A stretch of 37,217 nucleotides of DNA from Siculibacillus sp. (GTDB taxonomy: Bacteria; Pseudomonadota; Alphaproteobacteria; Rhizobiales; Ancalomicrobiaceae): contig JAOTSD010000038.1 of NCBI GenBank assembly GCA_030247555.1, forward strand, positions 1 to 37,217. The letters are read 5' to 3'. Below, one piece after another: positions 1 to 8,009 of this stretch. Each line of letters starts with the position of its first letter. Positions within the stretch are counted from its first letter, which is position 1. Both the position numbers and the translations under genes were made by a program. The notes beneath the pieces are model-generated. The model did not search any database, was not told the origin of the DNA, and saw nothing but the letters and a program-made list of their open reading frames with translations.

Positions 1-702
1 CGGGAAATGGCCGGCGTTGTTGGGCACGAAGGCGCTCGCCACGAAGCCGAGCGATCGATAGTAGGCGAGCGCCTCGGCGAAATCGGGCGTGTCATCGTAG
101 AGCCGCCGTACGGCGAGCTCGCTCTGCAGACCGACGAAGCGGTGGATCTCCTCCCCGGCCCCGGCGACGATCGCCGTGTCACGCCCCTGGGTGTCGAGTT
201 TGAGGAACGGTCGGGTGAATCCGAGCCGCTCGGCGTGGGCCCGGACGTGGGTGGCGAGCGTCGAGGTCGTCAACTCGATCCGCCGCACCGGGACATTGAG
301 ATGTCGGAATTCGTCGACGTCGCGATGCGACGGTTCGCAGAGCGAGCTGAACTGGTCGGCCGCCATGACGTTGAACGAGGTGACCCGCACCTCGGCGTCG
401 AGCGCCGCCTCCTCGATGAACCAGTTCGACGCCCCCCGCGCCCGCTCCCGCAGCTTCGCCGCCAGTTCCGGGATCGGCTCGAAGGAGACGACCGGGCCGC
501 GATACCCGACGCGGCTGCGCAGCATGTCGACGTACTGGCCGGCGTTGGCGCCCACGTCGAAGACGCAGTCGACCCGGAAACGTTCGAAGAACCGCCGCAG
601 GTGCTCCTCCTCGAAGACGAGACCGACGAACCCCGGCTCGATGATCCTGCGACCACTGAGCTTCTCCAGCGCCGCGATGATCGCGTCACCCAGTTTCGAC
701 AT
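1..702 (-). CDS. FkbM-family SAM-dependent methyltransferase (C terminus cut by window edge)
   Basis: Reading the minus strand from the ATG at 702 gives 234 codons without a stop to base 1, so the 3' end lies outside. The protein begins MSKLGDAIIAALEKLSG and has a Rossmann SAM-binding motif (VFDVGANAGQY, residues about 47-57) with an acidic strand end (VSFEP), followed near residue 175 by LKLDTQGRD. That last motif is the FkbM hallmark usually written LKiDtQGyE. FkbM enzymes O-methylate sugars or lipid-linked glycans and often sit in surface polysaccharide loci; the substrate here is unknown. The gene is divergent from the hydrogenase genes and shares their 286-base upstream region. The start was chosen because gggtccgga lies just upstream and the next in-frame Met is well inside the domain. 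The family call is firm; the biological role is not. Confidence 0.8.
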   Translation of the reverse strand, partial: MSKLGDAIIAALEKLSGRRIIEPGFVGLVFEEEHLRRFFERFRVDCVFDVGANAGQYVDMLRSRVGYRGPVVSFEPIPELAAKLRERARGASNWFIEEAALDAEVRVTSFNVMAADQFSSLCEPSHRDVDEFRHLNVPVRRIELTTSTLATHVRAHAERLGFTRPFLKLDTQGRDTAIVAGAGEEIHRFVGLQSELAVRRLYDDTPDFAEALAYYRSLGFVASAFVPNNAGHFP

Positions 703-810
703 TCCGGACCCTTCCCCCGCGTCCCGCGGCCGATGCGATGCGACGACGTCGGAGCATAGCGATCCTCCGCCGAGATCACAGAGGCCGATACCGGCGCGGC
801 GGTGCCGGTC

Positions 811-838
811 ATGGAACTGTGACTTCCATCTTCTGGAA
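811..838. promoter_or_regulatory. Overlapping inverted repeats, candidate activator (HoxA) binding site
   Basis: Three half-sites follow each other: ATGGAA (811-816), TTCCAT (824-829) and TGGAA (834-838). They form two perfect inverted repeats, ATGGAA-N7-TTCCAT and TTCCA-N5-TGGAA. The centre lies roughly 110-150 bases upstream of the start site predicted from the sigma-54 promoter, a usual distance for enhancers of NtrC-type activators. HupR/HoxA proteins are known to bind TTG-N5-CAA-like dyads, so the N5 spacing is suggestive. The site could instead control the divergent FkbM gene. Assignment to HoxA is inference. Confidence 0.4.
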
Positions 839-934
839 ATCGGATGATCATGAACGCCCGTGTTCGAAGGCTTCCGACACCGAGGAACCGGCGGATTCCC
901 CGGGGTCCTTCTTTCCCCCGGGTGGAATACGGAC

Positions 935-951
935 TGGCACGCGCGTTGCGT
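935..951 (+). promoter_or_regulatory. Sigma-54 (-24/-12) promoter of the hup/hyp operon
   Basis: TGGCAC at 935-940, a 5-base spacer, and TTGC at 946-949 match the RpoN consensus (TGGCAC-N5-TTGC) exactly in the conserved positions, with the invariant GG and GC at the right distance. Transcription would start near base 961, leaving a short leader before the hupG ATG at 989. The operon encodes its own sigma-54 activator (hoxA), and hydrogenase promoters in rhizobia and Cupriavidus are sigma-54 dependent, so sequence and context agree. Confidence 0.85.
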
Positions 952-988
952 AGCAGGGCGAAATCAGAAGAATTCCGAGGGAGGACCG

Positions 989-1438
989 ATGACGTCGCCA
1001 CTCATCGCCGCGCTCACCGCGCGCTACGGACTACCCACCGTCGACGAGACCACGATCGACGCCTTCCTGGCCCCGGCCGCCGGAGAGGCCGAGCACACGC
1101 TGCTGTTCTTCACCGGCGATCCGGCGACGCGCGGCGAGACGCTCGACGTCGCGGTGGTCCTGCCGGAGATCCTGGCCACCTTCCAGCATCGCCTGCGCGG
1201 TGCGGTGGTGGCGCGCGCCGCGGAGATCGCCCTCGCCGGCCGCTTCCGCGTCGTCGTCCATCCGAGCCTCGTCGTGACCCGTCGAGGCGATCCGGTGGCG
1301 GTCTTCCCCAAGATCCGCGACTGGTCGGAATACATGGCCCGGATCGACGCCGCTCTGGCGCCGGACGCACCCGTTCTGCCGGCGGAGAGCCGGCCGCGCA
1401 CCGAATTCACCCACACCACCGCCCACGGGGGAGAATGA
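989..1438 (+). CDS. hupG: HupG/HyaE-family hydrogenase small-subunit chaperone
   Basis: A 149-residue protein starting MTSPLIAALTARYG. It matches the HyaE/HupG family, a thioredoxin-fold protein without the CxxC pair, in size and layout: an LLFFTGDP strand, a central AVVLPEILATFQ helix, then PSLVVTRRGDPVAVFPKIRDWSEY, where the family has its conserved strand followed by a closing helix. HupG/HyaE is thought to shield the small-subunit Tat signal peptide or iron-sulfur clusters before export. The ATG at 989 was preferred over longer upstream reading because gaggga lies 5-10 bases before it and it sits just behind the sigma-54 promoter. It is the first gene of the operon, two bases before hupH. 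In rhizobia hupF normally precedes it; that gene is absent here. Confidence 0.85.
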   Translation: MTSPLIAALTARYGLPTVDETTIDAFLAPAAGEAEHTLLFFTGDPATRGETLDVAVVLPEILATFQHRLRGAVVARAAEIALAGRFRVVVHPSLVVTRRGDPVAVFPKIRDWSEYMARIDAALAPDAPVLPAESRPRTEFTHTTAHGGE

Positions 1439-1440
1439 CC

Positions 1441-2319
1441 ATGAAAGCGGGTTTCTGGGTCGCCCCGGAGGGCGAGGACGGCGGCGTTTCGATGATGCCG
1501 ATCGGCATCGACGCGACCGCCTCGGGTTTCGCCGGCCGGTCCGGTCTGACCGGCGCCGGCACCATCTCCTTCCTGGCGACGGCGAGCGCGGCGGAGCTGA
1601 TCGAGCGCTGCCCGCAGGTGGCGGCGCTGTTGCCGCAACTGGTCGAGGCGTTGGAGACGCAGGAGGCAGGGGCGGCGAGCCGGCTGTTCGATCTCACCGG
1701 TTACGGCGCCGACGACCTGACTCTGATCGGTCAGGTCCTGGGCGAGGGCGAGGTTTCCGCCACCGTGGCGTTGCCCGACGGAATCGTCGCCCAAGTGCAG
1801 GAATCGGTGATGGCCGGCCTCTGGCGGGTGCGCTTCACCGACCGCGACGGTCGGCTCGTCGCCGACTACGCCGAGGTCGCCGCCATCCCCGCCGCGGTGG
1901 AACGCGCCGCCCTGATGGTGCCGTCGCTCGAGACCGTCGGCGAACCGCCGGCCGGCGCCATGAACGTCATGCCGCTGCTCACCGAGATCCGCGACCGCGC
2001 CCGCGGCCACGTCAAGGGAGCCCCGGCCCACACCGTCACCTTCTCGCTCTTCCCCATGTCGGACGCCGACATGGCCTTCCTCCAGGACAGTCTCGGCCCG
2101 GGTCCGATCCGCATCCTGTCGCGCGGTTACGGCACCTGCCGGATCGTCGCGACGGGAGCCCGCAACGTCTGGTCGGTGCAGTTCTTCAACGCCATGGACA
2201 CGATCGTCCTCGACACCCTGGAAATCGGCGACGTGCCGGTGACCGCCTGCGCCGCGGTCGAGGACTTCCGCGATTCGGCCGAGCGCCTGAGGGAGATCGA
2301 GGAGGCCTATTTCCGATGA
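1441..2319 (+). CDS. hupH: HupH/HyaF-family hydrogenase expression protein
   Basis: A 292-residue protein starting MKAGFWVAPEGEDG, with the typical MMPIG segment near residue 20 and a C-terminal half (MNVMPLLTEIRD... LSRGYGTCRI... WSVQFFNAMDTIVLDTLEIGD, never more than shown here) characteristic of HupH/HyaF. The family is required for full hydrogenase activity, probably at small-subunit cluster assembly or subunit joining; the exact reaction is not established. GGGGGAGA directly precedes the start. The stop overlaps the hupI ATG (ATGA at 2316-2319), so translation of the two is probably coupled. Length is normal for the family and no disruption is seen. Confidence 0.88.
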   Translation: MKAGFWVAPEGEDGGVSMMPIGIDATASGFAGRSGLTGAGTISFLATASAAELIERCPQVAALLPQLVEALETQEAGAASRLFDLTGYGADDLTLIGQVLGEGEVSATVALPDGIVAQVQESVMAGLWRVRFTDRDGRLVADYAEVAAIPAAVERAALMVPSLETVGEPPAGAMNVMPLLTEIRDRARGHVKGAPAHTVTFSLFPMSDADMAFLQDSLGPGPIRILSRGYGTCRIVATGARNVWSVQFFNAMDTIVLDTLEIGDVPVTACAAVEDFRDSAERLREIEEAYFR

Positions 2320-2546
2320 ATTCCTTCGAGAACTTCGGCGTCGTCGGCGACGTGGCGGCGGATGCCCGCATGGAATGCGGCATCTGCTGGCACGTCTACG
2401 ACCCGGCCGAGGGCGACGCCGTCTGGCAGGTTCCGCCCGGCACAGCCTTCGCCGAACTGCCCGAGGACTGGCGTTGCCCGAACTGCGACGCGCCGCGCGC
2501 GAAGTTCATGGCGATCGGAACCGAAGGGACCGGTCATGGCGACTGA
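2316..2546 (+). CDS. hupI: HupI rubredoxin-type electron carrier
   Basis: A 76-residue rubredoxin with iron-binding cysteines at residues 21, 24, 54 and 57 (ECGICWHVYDP and RCPNCDAPR), the usual CxxC...CxxC arrangement. HupI/HoxR rubredoxins are needed for hydrogenase synthesis under air, probably by handling the small-subunit Fe-S cluster in microaerobic or oxidising conditions. A Trp follows the second cysteine where ordinary rubredoxins have Gly; this substitution is typical of hydrogenase-linked rubredoxins. An N-terminal extension of about 18 residues precedes the fold. It starts inside the hupH stop codon, and the hupJ ATG lies within its last codons. Confidence 0.93.
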   Translation: MNSFENFGVVGDVAADARMECGICWHVYDPAEGDAVWQVPPGTAFAELPEDWRCPNCDAPRAKFMAIGTEGTGHGD

Positions 2547-3063
2547 GATCGTGGAAGAGGCCCGCACTGCCGCGGCGATCGCCGTCGGCGAGCGTCTGGC
2601 GCGCCTCTACGGCGACATCGCCGAACGCTCGATGCGCGACCTCCCGGTCTCCAACCCGAAGCTCCGCGTCGAGGCGGTGGGATTCCACGACGACGGGGTC
2701 CGGGTGGTCGGCATCGTCGTCACGCCGTGGTTCATGAACGTGGTGATCGCCGCCTCGCCGCTCGGGCCGGCACCGGTGGCGGCGCCGCCCGGTTCGACCG
2801 CCACCCATGACCTGCCGAGCGGCACCTACGATTTCGTCGTCGGCGAGATCGCCGACTTCGGCCGCCTCGACAGCCTGTCGCTGTTCTCGCCGATGTTCGA
2901 GTTCGACGACCCGGAGGTGGCCCGCGCCACGGCGGAAGCCGCCATGGCCGAGCTCCGCCGCGCCCCCGAGCCGCAGCCGCCCGCGCCCAAGGAGAAACCC
3001 GTCCTCGATCGTCGCGCCCTGCTCTTCGGCCGCCCGGCCCGCGACGAGGCACCCGGTCCATGA
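2536..3063 (+). CDS. hupJ: HupJ, HybE-family [NiFe]-hydrogenase assembly chaperone
   Basis: A 175-residue protein starting MATEIVEEART. The family signature is visible: MRDLPVSNPKLRVEAVGF near residues 35-52, VVTPWFMNVVI about residue 64-74, a YDF...GEIADFGRLDSLSLFSPMF stretch (given in two parts, about residues 98-120), and a trailing Pro-rich linker. HybE/HupJ proteins chaperone the Tat-exported small subunit so that export waits for maturation. The gene starts 9 bases before the hupI stop and its own stop overlaps the hupK ATG (3060-3063). The C-terminal 40 residues end in LLFGRPARD, a short tail also common in HupJ. Confidence 0.9.
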   Translation: MATEIVEEARTAAAIAVGERLARLYGDIAERSMRDLPVSNPKLRVEAVGFHDDGVRVVGIVVTPWFMNVVIAASPLGPAPVAAPPGSTATHDLPSGTYDFVVGEIADFGRLDSLSLFSPMFEFDDPEVARATAEAAMAELRRAPEPQPPAPKEKPVLDRRALLFGRPARDEAPGP

Positions 3064-4190
3064 CCTCCACCGCCGCCTTCGGCCCCGGCGCCATCGCCCT
3101 CTCCGTCGCCGTCGCCCCGCCGGACGAGGGCGGCGGCGTCATCGACGTGAAGGTCGCCTCGACTCGGCCGGTCGGCTTCTCCACCGCCCTCTTCGTCAAT
3201 CGCCCCGCCGACGAGATCCCGGCGCTCGTCGGCCGCCTCCATGCGCTCTGCGGCCTGTCGCACACCGCCGCCGCCGCCATGGCGATCGCCGCGGCACGCG
3301 GCCGGGACGCTTCGGCCGAGGCGGCGGCCCGCTTCGACGGGCTCCTCGCCGAACGTCTCGGCGAACACCTGCGTTCCACCTTCCTCGGCCCGGCCGGCGC
3401 CCCGCCGGGCGAAGTGCCGCGCGACATGCTCGCCGACCTGCGCGTCGTCCTCGCCGCCACCCGCGAGCTCGTCACCGCCGCCGGGCGAACGCCGGCGAAC
3501 GAACCGCATCGCGACGCGATCGAGCGCGCCCGCGCCGCGGTCTCACGCCTCGGCCCGGCGCTCGACGCGACGGGAGCGCTGCGCCTGCCGCCCGCCTCCT
3601 GGGCGGCCGGGGTCGCCGAGCGATTCGGCCCGGCGAGCGGCGACGTCCATCTCGACGCCGACCCGCTGACCGGCGCCGACGACACGACGATCGTCGCCGC
3701 GCTCGCCGCCGACCCGACCGGCTTCGCCGCCCATCCCCGCTTTTCCGGTCGCAGGCCCGAGACCGGCCCGCTGGCGCGCGCCGCCGCTCGTGGCCCGATC
3801 GAGGCCGGGCGACGTCTCGACGCCCGTCTGGCCGAGATCGCCGCCGCCGTCGACCTGCTCGCGGCACCCGCCGCGGCGCGCCGGCGCGCCCTCGCCGACT
3901 GGGTCGACGCCGTCGCGATCGACGGACATACGGGTTGTGCCGCCGTGGAAAGTCCGCGCGGCCGGCTCCATCATCTCGTCCGTCTCGACGGTATCGGGCG
4001 GGTGGCCTTCTATGCCATCCTCGCGCCGACGGAGTGGAATTTCGGTCCCGACGGACCCTTCGCCGCCACGATCCGGGCCAATCGGCCGACGGCGGACGAG
4101 GCGGGACGGGCGCGGGTCGAGCGGATCGCCGCGGCCTTCGACCCCTGCGTCGGCTTCGCCGTGACGGTGGAGGAACGCCAACGTGCATGA
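3060..4190 (+). CDS. hupK: HupK, degenerate hydrogenase large-subunit-like assembly protein
   Basis: A 376-residue protein. The C-terminal part copies the large subunit: ESPRGRLHHLVRLDG, then PTEWNFGPDGPF and finally DPCVGFAVT where HupL has DPCxxCxxH, so only the first of the two cysteines survives. Near residue 60, LCGLSHTAAA stands where HupL has RxCGxCxxxH, again with one cysteine lost. HupK is known in rhizobia as a large-subunit paralogue, proposed to be a scaffold on which the Fe(CN)2CO group is held. It overlaps hupJ by 4 bases and the GTG of hypA lies inside its 3' end. Rich in Ala/Arg, like its orthologues. Confidence 0.85.
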   Translation: MTSTAAFGPGAIALSVAVAPPDEGGGVIDVKVASTRPVGFSTALFVNRPADEIPALVGRLHALCGLSHTAAAAMAIAAARGRDASAEAAARFDGLLAERLGEHLRSTFLGPAGAPPGEVPRDMLADLRVVLAATRELVTAAGRTPANEPHRDAIERARAAVSRLGPALDATGALRLPPASWAAGVAERFGPASGDVHLDADPLTGADDTTIVAALAADPTGFAAHPRFSGRRPETGPLARAAARGPIEAGRRLDARLAEIAAAVDLLAAPAAARRRALADWVDAVAIDGHTGCAAVESPRGRLHHLVRLDGIGRVAFYAILAPTEWNFGPDGPFAATIRANRPTADEAGRARVERIAAAFDPCVGFAVTVEERQRA

Positions 4191-4524
4191 GATGTCGCTC
4201 ATGGAGAGCGTGCTCGAGATCGTCGAGGAAGAGGCGCGGAAGGCCGGGGCGAAACGGGTCAAGGCGGTCCGCCTCGACATCGGCGAGCTTTCCCACGTCG
4301 AGCCCGAGGCGATGCGCTTCTGCTTCGATGCGGTCGTCCGCGGCACCATCGCCGGCGAGGCGGTGCTCGAGATCGTCCGGGTACCCGGCGAGGGCTGGTG
4401 CATCGACTGCTGCGAGACGGTGGCGCTCTCGGAGCGCTTCGGAGCCTGCCCGAAATGCGGCGGGCACAGAGTTCAGATGACGAGTGGCGACGACATGCGG
4501 GTCGCCGAGTTGGAGGTGGAGTGA
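4183..4524 (+). CDS. hypA: HypA, nickel-binding hydrogenase maturation factor
   Basis: A 113-residue protein. The GTG at 4183 was chosen because it yields the invariant N terminus MHEMSL; His2 is a nickel ligand, and the later ATG codons would remove it. The zinc site is formed by CIDC (residues about 71-74) and CPKC (about 88-91). HypA works with HypB to insert nickel into the hydrogenase large subunit. A second conserved element, [21 protein letters not shown], spans the beta core (residues about 29-48). Start overlaps the hupK stop by 8 bases, and the stop shares bases with the hypB ATG (4522-4526). Confidence 0.95.
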   Translation: MHEMSLMESVLEIVEEEARKAGAKRVKAVRLDIGELSHVEPEAMRFCFDAVVRGTIAGEAVLEIVRVPGEGWCIDCCETVALSERFGACPKCGGHRVQMTSGDDMRVAELEVE

Positions 4525-5669
4525 TGTGCACGGTCTGCGGCTGCGGTCAGGCGACGGTCGAGGGCAAGAAGGTCGACGCGCACGACCACTCCCACGATCA
4601 CGACCACCATCACCACGACCACGACCACGTCCACGACGCCGGTCACGCCCATGCCCACGACCATGGGCACGTGCATGCCCATTCCCATACCCACGACCAC
4701 GGCGACGGGCATGTCCATTCCCACGATCACGTGCACGGCCACGATCACGGCCACGACCATGCGCACGGCGGCGGTCATGACCACGTGCACACGCACGATC
4801 ACGATCATGATCATGGGCACGACCACGATCACGGCCATGTCCACGGCCCGGGCTGCGGCCATGATCATTCCCATGATCACGACCATGGGCACGATCACGA
4901 TCATTCCCACGACCACGACCATTCCCATGTGGCGCGCACGGAAGGGGCGATCCACTACGGCGCCGGCATCGCCGGGGTGCACGTCCCGGGTCTCGCCCAG
5001 GAGCGCATAGTCAAGATCGAGCGCGACATCCTCGGCAAGAACGACGGCCTCGCCCGCGCCAACCGCCGCCGCATGGCCGAGAAGGGCGTCTTCGCGCTGA
5101 ATTTCGTCTCCTCCCCCGGCTCGGGCAAGACGACGCTGCTGGTCAAGGCGATCACCGACCTGAAGGCGAAACATGCGATCGCCGTGGTCGAGGGCGACCA
5201 ACAGACCTCCAACGACGCCGAGCGCATCCGCGCCACCGGCGTCACGGCGATCCAGGTCAACACCGGCAAGGGCTGCCACCTCGACGCCTCGATGGTCGGC
5301 CACGCCCTCGACGATCTCGATCTCGCCGCGAATTCGATCCTCTTCATCGAGAACGTCGGCAACCTCGTCTGCCCCGCCGCCTTCGACCTCGGCGAGGCCC
5401 ACAAGGTGGTGGTTCTGTCCGTGACCGAGGGCGAGGACAAGCCGCTCAAGTATCCGGACATGTTCGCCGCCGCCGACCTGATGCTGCTCAACAAGTCGGA
5501 CCTGCTGCCGCATCTCGACTTCGACGTGAACGCCTGTGTCGCCAATGCGCTGAAGGTCAATCCCCGCCTGCAGGTGATGACCGTCTCGGCCCGTTCGGGA
5601 GAGGGCATGAGCGTCTTCTACGCCTGGGTCGAGGCTCGCGCCGCGCTCGCCGCCCGCGCCCACGACTGA
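4524..5669 (+). CDS. hypB: HypB, GTP-dependent nickel chaperone with very long His-rich domain
   Basis: A 381-residue protein in three parts. Residues 1-8 hold the high-affinity nickel motif (MCTVCGCG). Residues 20-135 are a His/Asp-rich nickel storage region with 55 histidines. Residues from about 150 on form a SIMIBI G domain: P-loop SSPGSGKTT (about 196-204), switch [14 protein letters not shown], dimer metal site GCHLDA, and a guanine-specificity motif NKSD near residue 332. It hydrolyses GTP to hand nickel to HypA and the large subunit. Rhizobial HypB also has a His tract, but about a third as long. Start is within the hypA stop. The gene starts at the ATG that gives CxxCGC at the N terminus. 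Confidence 0.95.
   Translation: MCTVCGCGQATVEGKKVDAHDHSHDHDHHHHDHDHVHDAGHAHAHDHGHVHAHSHTHDHGDGHVHSHDHVHGHDHGHDHAHGGGHDHVHTHDHDHDHGHDHDHGHVHGPGCGHDHSHDHDHGHDHDHSHDHDHSHVARTEGAIHYGAGIAGVHVPGLAQERIVKIERDILGKNDGLARANRRRMAEKGVFALNFVSSPGSGKTTLLVKAITDLKAKHAIAVVEGDQQTSNDAERIRATGVTAIQVNTGKGCHLDASMVGHALDDLDLAANSILFIENVGNLVCPAAFDLGEAHKVVVLSVTEGEDKPLKYPDMFAAADLMLLNKSDLLPHLDFDVNACVANALKVNPRLQVMTVSARSGEGMSVFYAWVEARAALAARAHD
4581..4928 (+). repeat. Low-complexity His/Asp codon tract within hypB
   Basis: The DNA coding HypB residues 20-135 is a degenerate array of CAC/CAT codons alternating with GAC, GAT, GGC, GTG or TCC. The dipeptides HD, HG, HS, HV and HA repeat almost without break, interrupted only by short spacers (GGG at residues 82-84 and the GPGCG near 108-112). 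Such a tract is prone to slippage, so length differences between strains are expected. It also makes the opposite strand look like a long open frame. Confidence 0.9.
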
Positions 5670-5685
5670 ACGAGGTCACCGAGCC

Positions 5686-7992
5686 ATGGACTTCCGCCAC
5701 GCCGGCGACGCACTCGATCGGCTCTTCGCCCGCGGCGAAGAGGTCGAACGGCTGCGCGTCCGCCTCCGCGGGGCGGTCCAAGGGGTCGGCATGCGTCCCT
5801 TCGTCCACGGGCTCGCCGCCCGGCACCGCCTCGCCGGCTTCGTCCTCAACGACGGCGACGGGGTGGTGATCGAGGCGGAAGGCGTCGGTCTCGCCGCCTT
5901 CGTCGCGGCTCTGACCGCCGAGAAGCCGCCTCTCGCCGCCATCGACGAGGTCGAATCCGAGGCGATGACCCCGACCGGCGAGACCGGCTTCCGCATCGTC
6001 GAGAGTGTGGCGTCGAAGGCCCGCACCCGGGTGCCGGCGGACGCGGCGACCTGCGAGGCCTGTCTCGACGACCTCTTCGATCCGGCGAGCCGCTTCCACC
6101 TATACCCCTTCGTCAACTGCACCCATTGCGGCCCGCGCTGGACCATCACCGCCCGTCTGCCCTACGACCGGCCGCAGACCGCGATGGCCGGCTTCCCGAT
6201 GTGCGCCGCCTGCGAGCGCGACTACCGCGATCCGACGAACCGCCGTTTCCACGCCGAACCGATCGCCTGCCCGGCGTGTGGACCCGGGCTGACGCATCCG
6301 ATCGCCGAGATCGTCGCGGCGATCCGGGCGGGGAAGATCGTCGCGGTCAAGGGCATCGGCGGTTTTCACCTGATGTGCGACGCCCGATCCGAGGCCGTCG
6401 TCGCCGAACTCCGCCGCCGCAAGATCCGCGACGCCAAGCCCTTCGCCGTCATGGTGGCCGACGACGTCTCGCTCGACCTCGTCGCCCTCGCCGGCGAGAG
6501 GGAGCGCGAACTCTTCCTCTCCCCCGCCGCGCCGATCGTGGTGATGGACGCCGTGCCGGGGATGTTGGCCTCCTCCATCGCGCCGAACCTCGATCGCATC
6601 GGCGTGATGCGCGCCCATGCGCCGCTCCATCATCTGATCTTCCGGGAAGCCGCCGGCGGCGACGCGGGCATCGATCGACACACGCGGCCGAACGACTTCG
6701 TGCTGGTGGCCACTTCGGCCAATCCCGGCGGCGAGCCGCTGGTGATCGACGATGACGACGCCCGCCGCCGCCTCGCCGGCATCGCCGATCTGATCGTCGG
6801 TCACGACCGGCCGATCGTCATCCGGGCCGACGATTCGGTCGCCCAGGTGATCGCCGGAGCCCCGAGCGTCATCCGCCGCGCCAAGGGATACGTTCCCGAG
6901 CCGATCGATCTCGGCGTCGACGGTCCGGTGGTTTTGGCGACCGGCGCCCATCTCAAGGCGACGGTGACCGTCACCCGCGGCCGCGAGGCCTTCGTCTCCC
7001 AGCACGTCGGCGACCTCGACACGGTCGAGACGGTGAAGTTCTATCGCGAGACGGCGGCTCACCTCCTCTCGCTGCTCGACGTCACGCCCGAGATCGTCGC
7101 CTGCGACCTCCATCCCGACTTCCGCTCGTCGCATTTCGCGCTGGAGTTCGACGCGCCCGTCCTCCCGGTCCAGCACCACGCCGCCCATGTCGCGGCGATC
7201 GCCGCCGAGCACGGTATCGACGGCCCGATCCTCGGTCTCGCCCTCGACGGGATCGGCCACGGTGACGACGGCGCCGCCTGGGGGGGCGAACTGATCCGCC
7301 TCGACGGCCCGCGCTGGGAGCGTCTCGGCCATCTCGCCCCTCTGGCGCTGCCCGGCGGCGACAAGGCGGCACGCGAACCCTGGCGCATGGCGGTGGCGGC
7401 GCTCGCCGCCATCGGCGAGGCCGGCCGGGCGAAGAACCTCTTCCCCGACGAACCGATGCTGCCGGCGCTGCTCGCCCGCCTCGCCGCCGGTCGCGAAGCG
7501 ACCACCACCTCGGCCGGCCGCCTCTTCGACGCCGTCGCCGGCCTGATCGGCCTGCGCCGCCGCCAGGACCACGAAGGTCAGGCGGCGATGGAGCTGGAGG
7601 CGCTCGTCGTCGAGGCGAAACACGGCAGCGGACTCTTCCGACTGGCGAACGGCGTGCTCGATTTCGCCCCGCTCATCGCCGAACTCGCCCGACCCGGAGT
7701 GGGTCGCCGCTGCGCCGCCGAGTTCTTCCACGGCACGCTGATCGACGGCCTCGCCATGCTGGTCACCACACGGGCGCGCCGAGGGGACGCGGTGGCACTC
7801 GGCGGCGGCTGCCTGATGAACCGCGTGCTGGCCGAGGGCCTCGTCACCGCGCTGACGGCTCGCGGGCTGCGGCCGCTCCTCGCCCGACGCGTGCCGGCCA
7901 ACGATGGCGGCCTGTCGCTCGGTCAGGCGGCCCTCGCCCTCGCCCATCTGCGCGATGCGGATCGGCGACCGAAGACCACGAAGATCCCTTGA
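5686..7992 (+). CDS. hypF: HypF carbamoyltransferase
   Basis: A 768-residue protein of normal length, starting 16 bases after hypB. Domains in order: acylphosphatase (about 20-105, RGAVQGVGMRPF with the catalytic Arg, and Asn in FVLNDGDG); tandem zinc fingers (about 115-200, CEAC, CTHC, CAAC, CPAC spaced as in the family); YrdC-like nucleotide-binding domain (about 205-395, KGIGGFHLMCDA); Kae1-like carbamoyltransferase domain (about 410-760) with metal-binding HHAAH and GGGCLMNRVL. HypF uses carbamoyl phosphate and ATP to carbamoylate the C-terminal cysteine of HypE, the first step of cyanide ligand synthesis. No key residue is missing. The ATG at 5686 has a gaggtca stretch upstream. Confidence 0.95.
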   Translation: MDFRHAGDALDRLFARGEEVERLRVRLRGAVQGVGMRPFVHGLAARHRLAGFVLNDGDGVVIEAEGVGLAAFVAALTAEKPPLAAIDEVESEAMTPTGETGFRIVESVASKARTRVPADAATCEACLDDLFDPASRFHLYPFVNCTHCGPRWTITARLPYDRPQTAMAGFPMCAACERDYRDPTNRRFHAEPIACPACGPGLTHPIAEIVAAIRAGKIVAVKGIGGFHLMCDARSEAVVAELRRRKIRDAKPFAVMVADDVSLDLVALAGERERELFLSPAAPIVVMDAVPGMLASSIAPNLDRIGVMRAHAPLHHLIFREAAGGDAGIDRHTRPNDFVLVATSANPGGEPLVIDDDDARRRLAGIADLIVGHDRPIVIRADDSVAQVIAGAPSVIRRAKGYVPEPIDLGVDGPVVLATGAHLKATVTVTRGREAFVSQHVGDLDTVETVKFYRETAAHLLSLLDVTPEIVACDLHPDFRSSHFALEFDAPVLPVQHHAAHVAAIAAEHGIDGPILGLALDGIGHGDDGAAWGGELIRLDGPRWERLGHLAPLALPGGDKAAREPWRMAVAALAAIGEAGRAKNLFPDEPMLPALLARLAAGREATTTSAGRLFDAVAGLIGLRRRQDHEGQAAMELEALVVEAKHGSGLFRLANGVLDFAPLIAELARPGVGRRCAAEFFHGTLIDGLAMLVTTRARRGDAVALGGGCLMNRVLAEGLVTALTARGLRPLLARRVPANDGGLSLGQAALALAHLRDADRRPKTTKIP

Positions 7993-8009
7993 AGAGGAGA
8001 CGTCCGCCC

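Larger units (their letters stand above)
703..988. other. Divergent intergenic region between FkbM gene and hupG
   Basis: This 286-base spacer holds the promoter and activator candidates of the hydrogenase operon listed separately. Further TTCC/GGAA pairs occur at 884-887/896-899 and 913-916/924-927, the last ending just upstream of the -24 element. No convincing open reading frame with an upstream ribosome binding site was found inside it. On the minus strand a gctatgctcc stretch near 757-766 could be a -10 element for the FkbM gene, but no good -35 was seen. Confidence 0.5.

Noticed and set aside
7-759. Plus-strand frame over the left edge
   Set aside because: The minus strand of the same bases encodes a clear FkbM methyltransferase with SAM motifs; the plus-strand product is Arg/Asp-rich and featureless.
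4581-4928. Repeat array in hypB considered as a CRISPR or tandem repeat
   Set aside because: The units are irregular in length and are simply His/Asp codons within a continuous reading frame; there are no unique spacers.
4473-5663. Long open frame on the minus strand opposite hypB
   Set aside because: It arises because CAC/CAT and GAC/GAT codons read backwards give GTG, ATG, GTC and ATC; the product is a meaningless Val/Met/Ile repeat, and hypB on the plus strand carries every family motif.
5686-8000. 615-codon minus-strand frame (6100-7947) opposite hypF
   Set aside because: Shadow of the third-position GC bias; HypF is complete with all domains.
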